Assembly: GCA_019677205.1 (NCBI GenBank) | Contig: JAAMXY010000058.1 | Coordinates: 32,508 to 96,507, forward strand | Direction: 5' to 3' | Source of the DNA: Pinguiococcus pyrenoidosus | Lineage: Eukaryota; Sar; Pinguiophyceae; Pinguiochrysidales; Pinguiochrysidaceae | Length of the DNA: 64,000 nt | Shown here: one piece after another, positions 11,193-23,716 of the stretch | Position numbering within the stretch: the first letter of the stretch is position 1 | How the letters are laid out: each line of letters begins with the position of its first letter | The notes under the pieces: model-generated | The model's input: the letters and a program-made list of their open reading frames with translations, nothing else | Told to the model about the DNA's origin: nothing | Database searches by the model: none | Program-made: the position numbers and the translations under genes

Positions 11193-14100
11193 ATGGCCCT
11201 CCGGGTCATAAGGAAGCTCGTGGAGGAGCTGGATGAGGTACGTGGACCCGGCAAGGGTACCAGGCATGGGGTGGTGACGGTCGAGGCCGCTCGGGGCGGC
11301 GAAAAAGACGGTGCCATGCGCGTGAAGTCTCGTACGATGACGAGTTCGATAATTGGGAATCTCTCCGAATCGTTGATGGTGACGAAAAAGCATCGAGTCA
11401 TCCTTGCACGGAGTACGAGAACTGGGAGGAAGATGCGAATGTCCAGCCGAGGGTATCCGGAGCCGCGCGTAACCATATTTTCTTGCTTCTCTGCTTGTAC
11501 TACGGCAGGTGCTCAAGCAGTACGCCGGCGTCCGCGTCCCTCCGGAGATCCACAGCCTCTTTGGCGACGGCGACGCGTCCGCCGATTCGGAAGCCAAAGG
11601 GCCCAGCCGCAGCACGATCACCACGCTGGTGGAGTACGTGGCGGCCCTGGCCAAGGCCGGAAAGAGCGGAGGCAGCAGAGCGACTCCGCGCGTCACTCCG
11701 TCCAAGGCCCGCGTCATTCTCCTTGCGCTCATGCGGCGTGTGGAGGCGGTGATGCCGGAAACCGTCGAGGCCCAGCGGGAACCCTTCTTTTGGATCCTCG
11801 ACGCGGCCTCCGCAGCCTTCGCTCGGACGCTGGCCAATCCCAACGACTTCTGCAACGCCTTCAAGATGCTCCTCACCGGCGTCTCGAAGATGGGCGGCGG
11901 CGACTTCTCCATGCTCCTGCTCCACTTGGGGCCAGGCGAAGAAAGCTCGCGGAAGGTCGGGCCCGTGGTGGTCACCCAGCTCTGCCGCGCGCTCCGGCGG
12001 CAGCGTTGCAGCCTCGTCGATACCTGCTTCGATCTGCGCAATGGCGCGGATGCGTCGCTGTCGCATCTCAAGCTCAGGGGCGTCAACTGGTCCACCTACA
12101 AGGGAGGTTACAGCATGAACATATGGATCAAGCCAGACCAGGCATGCATGGGCTTCTGCGCCTTCATGGTCGGTGCCGTGGAAACCGTCATGAGGGTGGA
12201 GATGGTGCGCACGGGAGATCGCTTCAGCTCAGGTGGGTCGTGATGTTGGTGTTGGTGTTGGTGTTGGTGTTGTTCGAGTTCTTCGTTCTTTCCGGTCCTG
12301 CCTCGTTGGCTTTCTCTCCCTTTGATTGGCGTTGCTTGCGCCCATGCCTCTCTGAGCATCTGTTTCTGCGCTCGATAGAGTGGGCTGTCTCGCTGGCATC
12401 CGGGCCGTCCTTGGCCTTTTCGGGGGGCATTGGGTCCGCCCTGCGCGCGAAGATTGACGCGGACTTCAAGATGGGAGACTCGCTGTGGCACAACATCACC
12501 ATTTCGCACTCGGATCCGTACCTCACGAAGAGCCAGCTTCAAGTCATGTTGGACGGCAAGGTCATCCTCGAGGAGGCCATCAAGTATCCCGACGCGGGGG
12601 AGAACTCCCGCACGGTCAAGTTTCTAGAGGGCTTCGTTGGCCAAGCCGGAACGCTGACGGTGTACGAAGGGGCCATCAGCAGCGAAGAGGCGGAGTTGCT
12701 GCACTATCTGGGCCCCGGCTCTCCGCAGTCCAACCACTGGTCCGGGATCGCCGACTTCAGTCCGCACCATCTGCAGAGTGCGCTGCAGACGCCCTTCGCG
12801 GCCTTCAACGCCGGGACGCCGTCTGGGAAGCTCAGTCAGCGGCACATCCACCTGCACTTCAACCCTGCGAGGACGCGGCGAGTGAGCCCCGAGACGGGCC
12901 TGATCTGCCTGGAGACGGTGGCGAGCGGCCGGGTGACGCGGACGACGGTGAAGCTCGAGACGGCCGCCAACCAACCGGGGGCGTGCCAGAACCTGAAGCT
13001 CACGCAAGAGCGAGCCCTGCGGCTCGAGGGCCAGGTCTCGGCGGTCACCATCCCAGGTGGCACGCCTTCCTGGTGGGGCATGCTGGGCGGCGGAGGCCTC
13101 CGGGCGACGCTGCTCCTGCTGCATCACACGTGCTGCGCCTGCCGCGCCCTGGCCTCGGCCGGCGTCACGGAGAAGGGAGATGCCCAGTTCCCGAGCGGGG
13201 ACAAGCCTCTGTCCGACCTGCGCATCCACGAGCTGGACTCCTGCGACGAGCCCCAGCGGCAGCGCATCCTGCAGTACGGTGGCGCCGTCGCGGAGATCCT
13301 CGGTATCCTGGCGCTGCTCATCAAGGACCCGAGCTACAGGCAGGACTGCCTCCAGATCTCCGGGTACCACTGCGTCGCGTCCAGCTTGCTCCTGCTGCCG
13401 TGCAGCATGGATCTCATCGGGCCGGAGACCATTCGGTCGCTCGTGTCCATTCTGAATAGCGTGGCGACTCCGAAGACTGGCGCCGTCGCTGATCTACATT
13501 CCATGGCGGCGATCGTGCAGGCAATCTTCCTGAACATCGAGTTCCTGAGCGGGCTGCAGCTGACCGAGGTTGGGCAGCTCCTCGATGCCGCCGTCTCCGT
13601 CCTCCTTCCCGAGAATGGCAGCACGGAAGGTCCGGTGCTGGCCCTGGCGACCACGACGCAGGAGCTCCTGGACATCCTCAAGCTCAAGGTGTGCCATCAG
13701 GGCCACGAGTCGCTCGGGGTGGATCGAACGCAGAACTCCCAGCAGCTGGAGCGCATCACCTGTATAAACTGCATCCTGCGTCTCCTGGAGCATCTGACGT
13801 GCAATCTGGGCGGCTTCAGCGCCGCCTTCAAGCGTCACTATGGCCTCGAGAAGAACGTCCCAGCCCCGCCGGGGCACGACTTGGTGACGGAGACGCCACC
13901 GAGTCCGAAGAGCTCGCGGCGCCGGAAGGCGAAGTCTCTGCCTTTCACCCGGAAGCACAGGCTCAAGGGGAGGCATCATCACCAGAATACGGCCAGCTTG
14001 GCTTCCATGGTCGAGGTGGACGTAGATGGCGACAGCCAGGCGCAGAAGGCACAGCCCTTGAGAAGCCAAGACGAGCCCTTGCTCCTGATCGTCACGGAGG

Positions 14101-17100
14101 CGCTCAAGAGCCTCCTGGACTGCCACAGTGCTGCCTTCGCCAGCGCCATCCTGGATTTCCTGGACAACCTCTCGGCCATGCTGCCGACCAAGGAGGTGCA
14201 CCTTGCGCTATTCCTGGCCCGATTCCACGACGAAGTCGCGCCGCGGCTGGTCTCCGCGAAGAACCCGGCCTTCAGCCTGGCGACCCGCCTGCGGATCCTC
14301 AAGCTGCTGATCAAGGTCCTGGCCTTCGGCGACGAGATCAAGGTGCTCAAGCTGCAGGTGCTGGGCAGGTTCGTAAGCGTGGGAGAGGCAACTTCCCTAA
14401 ATCTGGACGCGGGCTTCGTGGCCGGCTACGTGAGCGGCCTCGGCCTGGCGAACTTCCTGCGGTCCGCCGACTTGGACGGATCCATGGTCGAGACCTTCTG
14501 TGAGAATGACCTGGCGCGGGTAGACGCAGACGACGACGGCAGCGCGCCGCCAGCATGGCTGGTGCTCCCCATTCTCGCGGGGCTCTGGAACGCAATTGGC
14601 TACGAATGCAAGGAGCGGATCACGATGGCGGTGAATCTGCAGCTCAAGACCAGCCCGGGCAACAACCCGATGCTGGATTCCTGCGTCGAGCATGCGGCCA
14701 CGGTGGTCGCGGCGCTCTTGATCATCGCGGGGGTTCCCCCGAACATCACCCTGGGCCTCAACGGTATCGACAAGGAGGATCTGCAGGTTCGGCGGACGGG
14801 AAAGTGCCTTTGATTGTGCTTGGGTGGGCAGCCTGTGCTAAAGTCACTTTCGTAGGACGCGAATGAGGAATGGCAGGAAGTGCGCGGCTTCGGAGAGGGT
14901 GGAATCACGTTGAACGAGCAGTCGAGAGAGCAGATTGTCCGCGATCTGGCCTTGGACACGATTGCGGTCACGATCTCGCACTTCATGGTCGTGTACCGGC
15001 AGGGCTGGTCCATCTGGCGCATGCTGCTTGCGCAGGTGTACGATCAGGTCGAGCCAGCCTTCACGCAGCCCAACGCCGCGATCCCCGCGTCGTCGGTGGT
15101 GTCCCTCCCGGACAGGCTGTCTTCGCTCAAGGCGCTTGCCGCTTCCGTGCTGCAGCGCACCACGCGGAGCTTGGGTGAGATTCGGATCGGCAACACGGAT
15201 ATCCTGGCGATGGTCTCCAAGGTCATGATCGTCATCGAAGAGAGGCTGCTGAACATGCCCGGCGTCGGCCTGGGCGAGATCGCGGGGCTCGACCCCGTGG
15301 AATCCAACCTTCTTCACGCAGTCCTGGAGATCATGCGTTGCGTCCGCGAGGCCCCGCGGTCGGTGAAAGGACGGCCCCTGTCCGGAGAGACCGCGAAGAG
15401 CGAGCTGCAGCACGGGATCGTCTCCGTGTTGCGACCTGCCCTGCGAATAACTCTGAAGCAGCTTCCCAGGCTCGGCGATGTGCAGGCCTCGGCAGCTGCG
15501 GAGGTAAGGAATGGCTGCAGCTCCTGCACGAGCACCGCCGAATTGGGTCTCAGCTCGTGACTTCATCTGCTGCAGGAGGTCGTTGGGACCCTTTCTCACC
15601 TGACCTGTCTCCCGGAGGCGCTGCCAGATGTGGCGCTCGACTCGCTCCTCATCGGATTCGGCGCCCTGCAGCGGGGCATCAAGGCCAACTCCAACGTGGA
15701 CGCGCAGAACGTCTACGCTGCCCTCACGCTCGCCCTGACGCATGGTCTCCTGGACATGGCCCGTAATCCAAGCGCTCAGTCCGCCGCGCCCAACAAGCGC
15801 GTTGCGAAGGGCCTCATCGAGGTATTCGAGGGCTTGAAGGACAACGCCACGGCGGACGAAGTCTTCGAGGCCCTTGGCGATCGAATCGTCAATGCAGAGA
15901 TCGTTGCCGCGGAGGATCGTGATATGGTGAGTGGGCGTGGAAGGTTTCGGGCACCTCGGTGACGACGAGGGGGCCTCATGGAGAGACTTTGCTTCGCAGG
16001 TGATTCCTCTCTTTCCGTCTCAGCCAAAGCCGGCCGCTGTGGACGCGCTGCCGATGCTGGATGGCGAAGACTCGCAAGATGACCTGCTCACGGGAGAGCT
16101 CGGAGGGACGTTCGGTCGCGATGGACCGAACGAGGACGGCTTCGCGGTGATCACGCTGGGCTTGCTCAATCCGAATCCGAACACCCTGGAGTATGAGCGC
16201 TTCGACGCGGTCGAGGAGTATTCGAACCATCTGGAGGAGAGGTCGCAGGCGACCGTCAAGTTCGAGAGGCAGCGGTTGAGAGTGGCGATGGCGGCGCAGG
16301 ACGCCCAAGCTTCCCGCGTGAGAACGAGGTTTCGGAAGATCAGGCACTATGCAGAAGCCGAGTTTGGAGTCGGGCTGCCTCCTCAAGCGCGGGGAGCGCC
16401 GAAGCTGGACGTCACCATGATGCTTGGTCCACCGGACGCTTGCTGCCGGATCATGAGGCCCAGCAGCCGCAAGATGCACCCCATGCTCGTGAAAAGCAGC
16501 GGAGGCGAGGCGAACGTAGTGGTAGAGAGGGAGCGGTCTGGATCGGCCTTCGCGTCGCCGGTCATGCGGCCAACGTTACAGCGCGAACTGAGCATGAACG
16601 AGCTGTCCATGAACGAAGACGCGCTGGAGGAAGTGGGCCGCGCGCTGGCCAGGAGATGCAATGGATACATCCGCGACGTTACGCAGGCCGAAGCCTCTAC
16701 TGCTGCAGAAGGAGAGGAGGATGCATGGGGGCTTGTCGAGGCCCAACCTCAGGTGCGACCGAAAGTCCGCTGTCCGTCCCTGTCTGTGGTCTTCGTGCGT
16801 AACGTCGGGCGGCCGTATCTGCACAGGACGTGGTTGGATTCGTTTCCAATCCGGAGGCGTCCGAGGTGCCCGAGGCTGCGGACGGCAATCCCGCGTCCGC
16901 CACGTCGGAGACCGCGTCGAATCCCAGCAATCAGTCGGGGACCATTCCCAAGGAAGCGCTGGATGTGGACATCGAGGATGGTGCAGCTGAGGAGGTGCAC
17001 CAGCTCGTGACCGATAGTCTCATGGACCGGCGCCTGCACACCGCCCCCGGGCAAGGCCCGGACGTCGGCAACCGAGGCAGTGACATCCGCCTGCGGATTC

Positions 17101-20100
17101 GCAATGTCAGCTGCATCATGCCCACGGAGACGCTGCTCTGCGACATCGTCGTCACGAAGAAGCATCTCTTTGTGCAGTGGAAGCCGACGCTGAGCAAGGA
17201 GAAGGTGGAGATGGCCGCCGGAGAAGCCGGCTTCCTTGAAGAAGGGGTAAGCCAGCAACGCCACAAAGACAAGCCAGTGCCAACTGAAAGGATGCTTGCA
17301 AAGCACTGCACAGACCCTAAGCTCCCTCCCTCTCTCTCTCTCCCTCTCTGTCTGTCCGCCTGTCTCTCTCTTTTCCTGTCTATTTTGTGCTTCTAAAAGG
17401 CGGAGACCCGGGAAATGAATACCTGGGAGGAGTACGAGGGTGAAACCCTTGCTGCGAGCAACACGTTCAACAAAGGGGCTTCTCGGAAGTTTAGGAAGAC
17501 CCATCTGCGTTGGTCGCATCGCGACATCTCGGCCGTGCTGATGCGGCGGTATCGCTTGCGGAACACCGGCGTCGAGATTTTCTACCGCCGTGGAAAGCGT
17601 CGGTCGCTGTTCCTAGATCTCCAGACTGCCAACACGGACGAGGTATTTGGGGAGAGCGCGCAGGCGGCGAGCCCCGCTACCGAGCCGGGTGGAGCCACGG
17701 GGGAAGGAAAGGAAGGCCCCTCTTCCTCGTCGGGAAATCCAGGCGAGCGGGCCACGGCCCTCCGAGACGACCTCTCGCGGCTTGTGATGCGGCTCGCACC
17801 GTCTCATGCGATCAAGCAGTGGCCGCATCGCACGGGAGCGTGGGTCCTGACACACAAGCTGGCAGCGAAGCGAAGATGGCAGGAGCACAAGATCTCGACC
17901 TTCGAGTATCTCCTCCAGCTCAACCTGCTTGCGGGGCGAAGCTTCAACGACCTGTGCCAGTATCCCGTCTTCCCCTGGATTTTGAAGAACTATGACAGCG
18001 ACGAGATTGACCTCAGGTGCGCATTTGTCAACGAGTCTGTCGACGCCTCCACCATGCTTACCTTGTTCGTTAACGCGGCTCCTCCTCTCTAGTGATCCAG
18101 CCAATTACCGTGACCTGACGAAGCCGATGGGCGCTCAGAGCGAGTCCCGGCTTGAGCAGTTCATCGCGCGGTATGAAGCGATGAAAGGGGACCCAGAGCT
18201 GCCGCCCTTCATGTACGGATCGCACTACAGCACGGCCGTGGGCGTGGTGCTGCACTTCTTGCTTCGCATGCAGCCGTTCTCCGACCTGCACCGTCAGATC
18301 CAGGGTGGCCAATTCGACGTCGCAGACCGTCTGTTCTGCTCCATTGGCCGCTCGTGGGAGTCCAATACCGCCAGTCTAAGTGAGGTGAAGGAGCTCACGC
18401 CGGAGTGGTTCTGCATGCCGGACTTCTTGGTGAACAAGCATGGCTTCAACCTGGGAAGAACGCAAGACGGGAGGCCTGTGGGAGACGTGGAATTGCCGCC
18501 ATGGGCGAAAGGAGATGCCGGCCGATTCATTCGAATCCATCGCGCTGCTCTCGAAAGTCCCTACGTGAGCATGCACATCAACCGATGGATCGACCTCATC
18601 TTCGGCTGCGCGCAGCAAGGTAGGGTGGCTCTGCGCCCGCAGACGCCTTCGGATGCAGCGACGCCCTTGGATGCAGCGAGGTCCTTGGTCACTGACGCGC
18701 AATTGCTTCTGTCCGACTCTGCAGGTCCTGAAGCCGTCAAGCGCCACAACGTCTACTTCTACTTGACGTACTACGGAGCCGTGGACGTGGCGGCGATCGA
18801 AGACAGTGACAAACGGCACGCCACCGAGCTTCAGATCGCGCACTTTGGCCAGTGCCCAACGCAGCTCTATCGCACGGCGCACCCGCCGCGGGCGACGCTG
18901 CAGACCAGCCTCATCATGAACTTGCCGACTGCCCTTGTCGCCACGCTGCCTTCCAGAACCTTCCACGTCCTCATGGAGGCGGCGTACGACCGGGCCGCTT
19001 TTACGCAGGGCTTGAGCGGCGCCCCCTTGGTGCCGCTGCGCACCACGGTGCCTCCGATGCTGCAATCGAGCGGCAAGAAGCTCCTGCGACCGTTGAGCAT
19101 CGGCGTCGTGAACCCCGGCGACAAGGTTCTGATGGTCACCGCTGGCGGCCTCCTGGACCTGCTCTCGTGGAGCATTCATTCGTCACAGCAGGGCGACAAG
19201 GAGGAGAAGAAGGTGGAGGCCGTCTCCAGTCCTCAAGAGAAGGCGCGCCTCAAGGACGAGGCCCAAGCAGAGGATCTGACCTACCGGAAGATGAGAATCG
19301 TCCGGCACTCCAATGGCGCCAACTTGGACAGGGTGCAGCTAGGATGGTCCGGTGACTTCCTGAAGCCGCGGCATTTCTCGGTGGACTCTCCCGAAGGCAG
19401 CGCCTTCAACCCCGACAGCATCCTGCACGAGTGGGTCCCGCCCCCGCCTGCCCTGATCTCCGAGGGAGGCTTCTACATCATCACCGCAGCCGGACCTGGA
19501 GGATCCACGCTGCAGGTCACGCAGACGGACGCCACGGAGATGGCCGCAGCGGCAGGATCACAAGGTACAGCATCATACACAGACTGCTTTCCTCTCTTTT
19601 CTCCCCCTTTTTTTTTGCCCCCAACGCATGGCGACGGATAACATCTGGGGCAACGTATGACGACAGGCGGCAGCGCGGCGAGCATCGCGCGGACTGCGGG
19701 TATCGAGATCGCTCCGCCTGGCACGGGGATCACCACGCTTGCCTTCCTGAGCTCCCTGTGGTACTCGGATCTCGTCGGGTCGATCGAGATGTTGGTGGGC
19801 TTCAGCAATGGCGCGACGGCGATCTACAGCCTTCAACACACGAACAGCAGAATCGAACGGCCCTCGGTAACGAAGCGCCCGCGAAGGATCTTCCGATGTG
19901 AGTGCTCGAGGCTTTCCCCCAGCTCGTTTGCTCGAGGTTTGTTTTGGTCAGGACTGACCGACTGCCTATCTCCGCAACAGGTGCAAGTGGAGGCGTGAGC
20001 TGCCTGGCGTCGCTGTCGGACGCGGTGGTTTTCGTTTGCGGTCGCTTCGGCAGCCTCCAGGCGCACAGCATTGACCGAGAAGAGATGCTATGGACGCTCC

Positions 20101-21057
20101 CGTTGAGACCGACCGTGTCGTCGAAGCAGTTCCTCCAGCCACGGGCAATCTGCGTCTCCGAAGGCCTGGGCCTCATTGCCCTCCACCTGGTGCGGGCGGA
20201 GCAGATCGTCACTGGCGTCAAACCGGATGCGCCATCGGCCAAGGAAGTCCACGAGATTCACCTCGTTACGGTGAACGGAGAAGCTCTCACCATGCCAAGT
20301 GGGACGTCATCGGCCAAGATGGATCAGTTGGTGGTTCCCTCGAGGAGGCAGGGTAAGAGCTTTGGGAAGCTGTTTGCCATGCGCACTTCATCCGCCTCGA
20401 GTTTGCAGCTTTCTGACAAGCGCTATGAACTGTGCAGGCGTGGTGAAGATCTGCACTTGTGGCACCGGCGCAACGATGCTGTGCATTTGCTATGGCAACG
20501 GAGATGTCGAGTTCAGGGATCTCTGCACCTTCGCCCTCGTCTGCTACTTTCCCAGTCCGACGCGTCGAGGAGAGGCAGATCCTCTTTCTCTCCTGGCCGG
20601 TGCGGCGGATCGACGAGGCTCCGTGCGTGGGTCGTTTCCGGAAGGGCCAGGCGAGACGATGCTCGCGGAGGAGACCAGCATTCAAGGCCTGTGCGGTCGA
20701 GGCGCGGCGGCGATGGAGTCTGCCCCCAGCTCCAACTTCATGTGCGCGACCTTCCACCTCGGCCCGAGTGCGATCGAGCCGCTGCTCATGATCTGGGCGT
20801 GGAAGGACGGCAGCATCAGCGTCCAAGCTCTGCCTTGCTCCATAGATTGGTCGGCCGCCAACCAGGCTCTGGGCCTGGGGCGCGTGCTGCAGGATACCTG
20901 GAAAGGCGTGCGAGCTCACACGTTCGCGCTCGCTGGTGCTGGGAAAGATGCGGCGGAGAGCGTGGGAGGAAGCGTCCGGCGGATCGCGGAAGAGGCCGTG
21001 CGCGCAAGTCCCGGGTGGATCAGCAATCGCTTGAAGAGCATCCTTCCTGGGTCGTAG
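11193..21057 (+). CDS. BEACH-WD40 scaffold protein (neurobeachin/LRBA type)
   Basis: Thirteen exons: 11193-11237, 11509-12232, 12379-14786, 14856-15503, 15576-15926, 16000-16752, 16827-17246, 17400-18016, 18093-18619, 18725-19564, 19667-19897, 19981-20352, 20438-21057. They give about 2,851 residues, close to LRBA. Order: N-terminal helical part, a concanavalin A-like domain (about 205-400, with [11 protein letters not shown] and LLHYLGPG), armadillo-like middle, PH-BEACH (about 1730-1860, [19 protein letters not shown]), BEACH (from about 1935, [72 protein letters not shown]) and a WD40 region to the end. The family organises membrane traffic. Exon 3's acceptor is the least certain; exon 6 could also start at 16025, in the same frame. 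Confidence 0.9.
12244..12272. repeat. GTTGGT microsatellite in BEACH intron 2
   Basis: About five copies of GTTGGT directly after the donor site of intron 2 of the BEACH gene. Confidence 0.7.
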
Positions 21058-22038
21058 CGGCCGAGCACCGAATAACTATCCAGCCTTCTTTTTTCCACCG
21101 ATGGTCATACGCGGACGGTGAAGAGGCTCGTGCTGCGCTGCCTTCTGCCCCAGGAGGACCGGACAGATGTTCCGGGTATCACTTCCGTCCTTCGTGGGAA
21201 GGCTTTCTCCTCCACGAATCTCATCGTGGTCATCGTCGTTTTGGAACCCTCGCACGCTCAACAGACACTTGCCGACTGTCCTCACTTGTCAGCGCGAAGA
21301 TGTCGGCTACGTCAAGGCAACCAGGCGGATTGCCTTCCTTGGACGGGGTAGCGAGGGCAGTCCTGCGACCCCTCTGCCTTTCACGTCTCCACCTCGTGCC
21401 TTGCATCGAATCTCCAAGTCCAAGTCCAAGTCCAAGTCCACGTCCTTGTTTGACGTCCCTCCGCCGCAACGTAGTCCTTCCTCTCGCGCATCTCCCTTCT
21501 CTAGCTAGGTCTCCTCTTCAAGTCCAAGCCCCTCCCCTTGCCTTCCTGAAGAGTGTTGTTCTAGAATTCTAGGAAGGCCAGCCTTCTCGAAAGAGCCACC
21601 GAGACTCCGGAATATGGATACTGTTCCCTCGGAATCTCTCTCTAGAAGAAGCCAGAGAGACTCCGGAGCACTGTTCCCGAATTCATCGCCGTCCTTGATT
21701 GAGCAGAACTCTTCCGAGTTGAATCGGGCAGATCCTGGGGATTTTTTCGAGCCACGAGGTCGAATCGAAGTTAAACCCCGGAGCGGAGCGGATTCCCGAG
21801 GAGCAGCGCTGCTGCACCCGCCATAGCACAGCCACCTGGCCACGCTCCCCGGCTGCAGGCCCGGTGCACCGGCTCATTCCAGGTCCGAAGCAGGTGGTCA
21901 CCCGGTTTCCCCCACTGTATACGTGGGTTCCGGCCACGCCACAGCCGCAAAAAATGGAGGCGAGAAGGGATCGTAGGCAGATCTTAGTCTACGCCTCTTG
22001 TCGATCCACCCTTCCGAGCGCCGCCTCATTCCGCGCTC
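21058..22038. other. Intergenic region with short repeats
   Basis: No gene is supported. It holds a run of AAGTCC hexamers at about 21414-21440, a perfect palindrome CTAGAATTCTAG at about 21562-21573, and a diverged direct repeat built on GAGACTCCGGA (about 21600 and 21658). Confidence 0.5.
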
Positions 22039-22674
22039 ATGACCATGCGCTGCGAGCGCCGTTCCGAGAGGAGACGAGGCGCGCGGTCCGCGAGGCCGGA
22101 GACGCCGCCTCCGGCCAGCAGAAGCGACGCGTGCGCGGAGGCCGAGGCCGAGGCGGCGTCGGACGACGCTCACGAGGGGTCCGCGAGCTCGGATATCTTG
22201 GTGCTGTCGGAGTTCGTGGGCGAGGTGTCTGCGCACAGCTTGCGCCGCATCGTGGAGCTGTTCAGCGCGGAGGCGCGCAGTCCGCATCCGGCGTTCTTCT
22301 TGCGCGTGGACGGCGCGCTGCTGGCGTCTCTGCAGCGCAGTCCGGGGCAGCTGGTCACGCTGTTCCACCTGCTGTCCATGACGCACATCTGGGCGGTGGA
22401 CACCAGCTCTCTGCACTTCGACGACGCAGAGGTGAAGCGCCGCCTGTGCAGCTCTCTCAGCGTCGTGTTGGCCAGGTCGCGAGTGGCGGTGATCGCCGGC
22501 GACATGGGCTTCAGCAGCGCCGAGGCAGAAGTGCTGGAGAGGGCCTTGAGCGCGAACTTCGAGCGCAACGCCGCGTTCTTCCAGAGACAGGATGTGGCGC
22601 AGTCCAGCAGACAAGTGCTGCACGCGGTGCTGGCCGCGCGGCAGCTTCGTCCTTGGATCTCTCCGCCCTGGTGA
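22039..22674 (+). CDS. Unknown 211-residue protein
   Basis: Single exon with the GC-rich codon use of confirmed genes nearby. The first 50 residues are low complexity: basic (CERRSERRRGARSAR), then Ala/Glu-rich. The rest is a compact alternating helix/strand region with LSEFVGEVSAHSLRRIVEL, FFLRVDGALLASL, HIWAVDTSSLHF and VVLARSRVAVIAGDMGF, ending ARQLRPWISPPW. The alternation of strand and helix with leucine spacing resembles a leucine-rich-repeat or similar layered fold, but no family was recognised. No signal or membrane segment is seen. The start ATG at 22039 is followed by a second ATG two codons later; either is possible. Confidence 0.5.
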   Translation: MTMRCERRSERRRGARSARPETPPPASRSDACAEAEAEAASDDAHEGSASSDILVLSEFVGEVSAHSLRRIVELFSAEARSPHPAFFLRVDGALLASLQRSPGQLVTLFHLLSMTHIWAVDTSSLHFDDAEVKRRLCSSLSVVLARSRVAVIAGDMGFSSAEAEVLERALSANFERNAAFFQRQDVAQSSRQVLHAVLAARQLRPWISPPW

Positions 22675-23315
22675 CGGCGCGACAACCCTAGAGAGAGGCT
22701 GCGCAGACGGTGTCGAAAGCGCTGCTGGAGCGCAAAAGTTTTGGCGTCTGGCGAAGTCGGTCTAGAAAGAGAGAAAAGAGAGACACAGAGAGAGATCAAG
22801 AGAGACGCAGAGAGAGGAAAGCATGAGAAGACGCACGAAGAGAGGCGGAATTCTTCAATGCGCTTTGGCCTTCTTTCTGGCTTCCCTTCGGCAGCATTCA
22901 GTCCACTCCTTGCGAGAACAGCTCTGCGACGCCCTTTCCACCACGCCCACACCATCGCGATTCCAAGGCCTTCTGGCGGCGCTTTCGGCCCAAAAGCCAA
23001 GTCCATCGCCGCGGAGCTGAAGATGTGAGTCACTCGGTACGCCAGTGTCTCTCGGCGCTTCGACGACGTCAGCAGTGGAGGTCGTCAGCTCCCCATCGGC
23101 TTTTCTCGCTCCGCTCGTCGCACTCGAAAGGGTCGCGCAGCGCATGGTCGTCTCGACGGAAGCAGCAAAGCGCGAGTCGAACGCAAGCGTTCCGCGCCCT
23201 TGGCGAAGCTCGCCGCTGTCCCCACCCATCCCAACGCGAACACTTTCGGCTCAGAAGCGCCGCTGCTGCGCTGCCCTCCGCTGTCGAAGTCGCGTCTGCG
23301 TATCCACGTTCTTTG
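22675..23315. other. Unassigned stretch next to the TPR exon
   Basis: Open frames exist on both strands but none is convincing. An AGAGA-rich run lies at about 22765-22830. On the plus strand a donor-like GTGAGT follows at 23027; on the minus strand an acceptor-like TCTTCAG lies opposite it. The missing 3' exons of the minus-strand TPR gene probably lie here. Confidence 0.35.
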
Positions 23316-23716
23316 GGCAAAGCGTCTTCCAAGCTATCCAGCTTCCCCTGGGCTGCAGCGCTCCGCAGCAAGGCCTCGAGGTCGGGCGGCTTGAGCTCCA
23401 AAGCTTTCGAGCAGTCGCTCACGGTGGCGTGATCGTCATGCTGCGCCATCGCACCGGCGCCTCGATTACTATGCAGAGCAGCGATGCGCTCTGTGAGCTC
23501 CGGAAGCCTCTCATCTTCTTCCTTTTCCTCGTTCTTCTTCTTCTTCTTCTTCTTCAGCTGGTCGTCCCCCGCAGCGTCGGCGGCCGCCTCGCTCTCCGGC
23601 GTCGCCCCGGAATCCACCGGCGTCGCCTCGGCGCCCCCCGCCGCCTCGGACCCCAGCGAGGCTCGGGCCTCCTCTAGCACGGCGATGGCCGGGGTGTGGC
23701 GCTCCAGTACAGCCCT
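23316..23716 (-). CDS. TPR-domain protein, internal exon (gene incomplete; TTC1-like?)
   Basis: A minus-strand frame encodes HTPAIAVLEEARASL, an Ala/Glu/Lys-rich insert with seven consecutive lysines, then IAALHSNRGAGAMAQHDDHA and TVSDCSKALELKPPDLEALL, followed by AAAQGKLDSLEDALPK. Spacing of small and large residues (SNRGAGA, DCSKALELKP, LEALLRSAAA) fits two to three tetratricopeptide repeats and resembles TTC1, where N-R-A-A-A and D-C-S-K-A occur at the same spacing. TPRs mediate protein-protein contacts, often with chaperones. Neither the start nor the following exons could be placed, so boundaries are approximate and a pseudogene is possible. Confidence 0.35.

Noticed and set aside
11157..14813. 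Single 1,218-codon frame at the start of the BEACH gene
   Set aside because: It runs through introns 1 and 2 in a wrong frame between 11238 and 12378; the spliced model restores the concanavalin-like domain.
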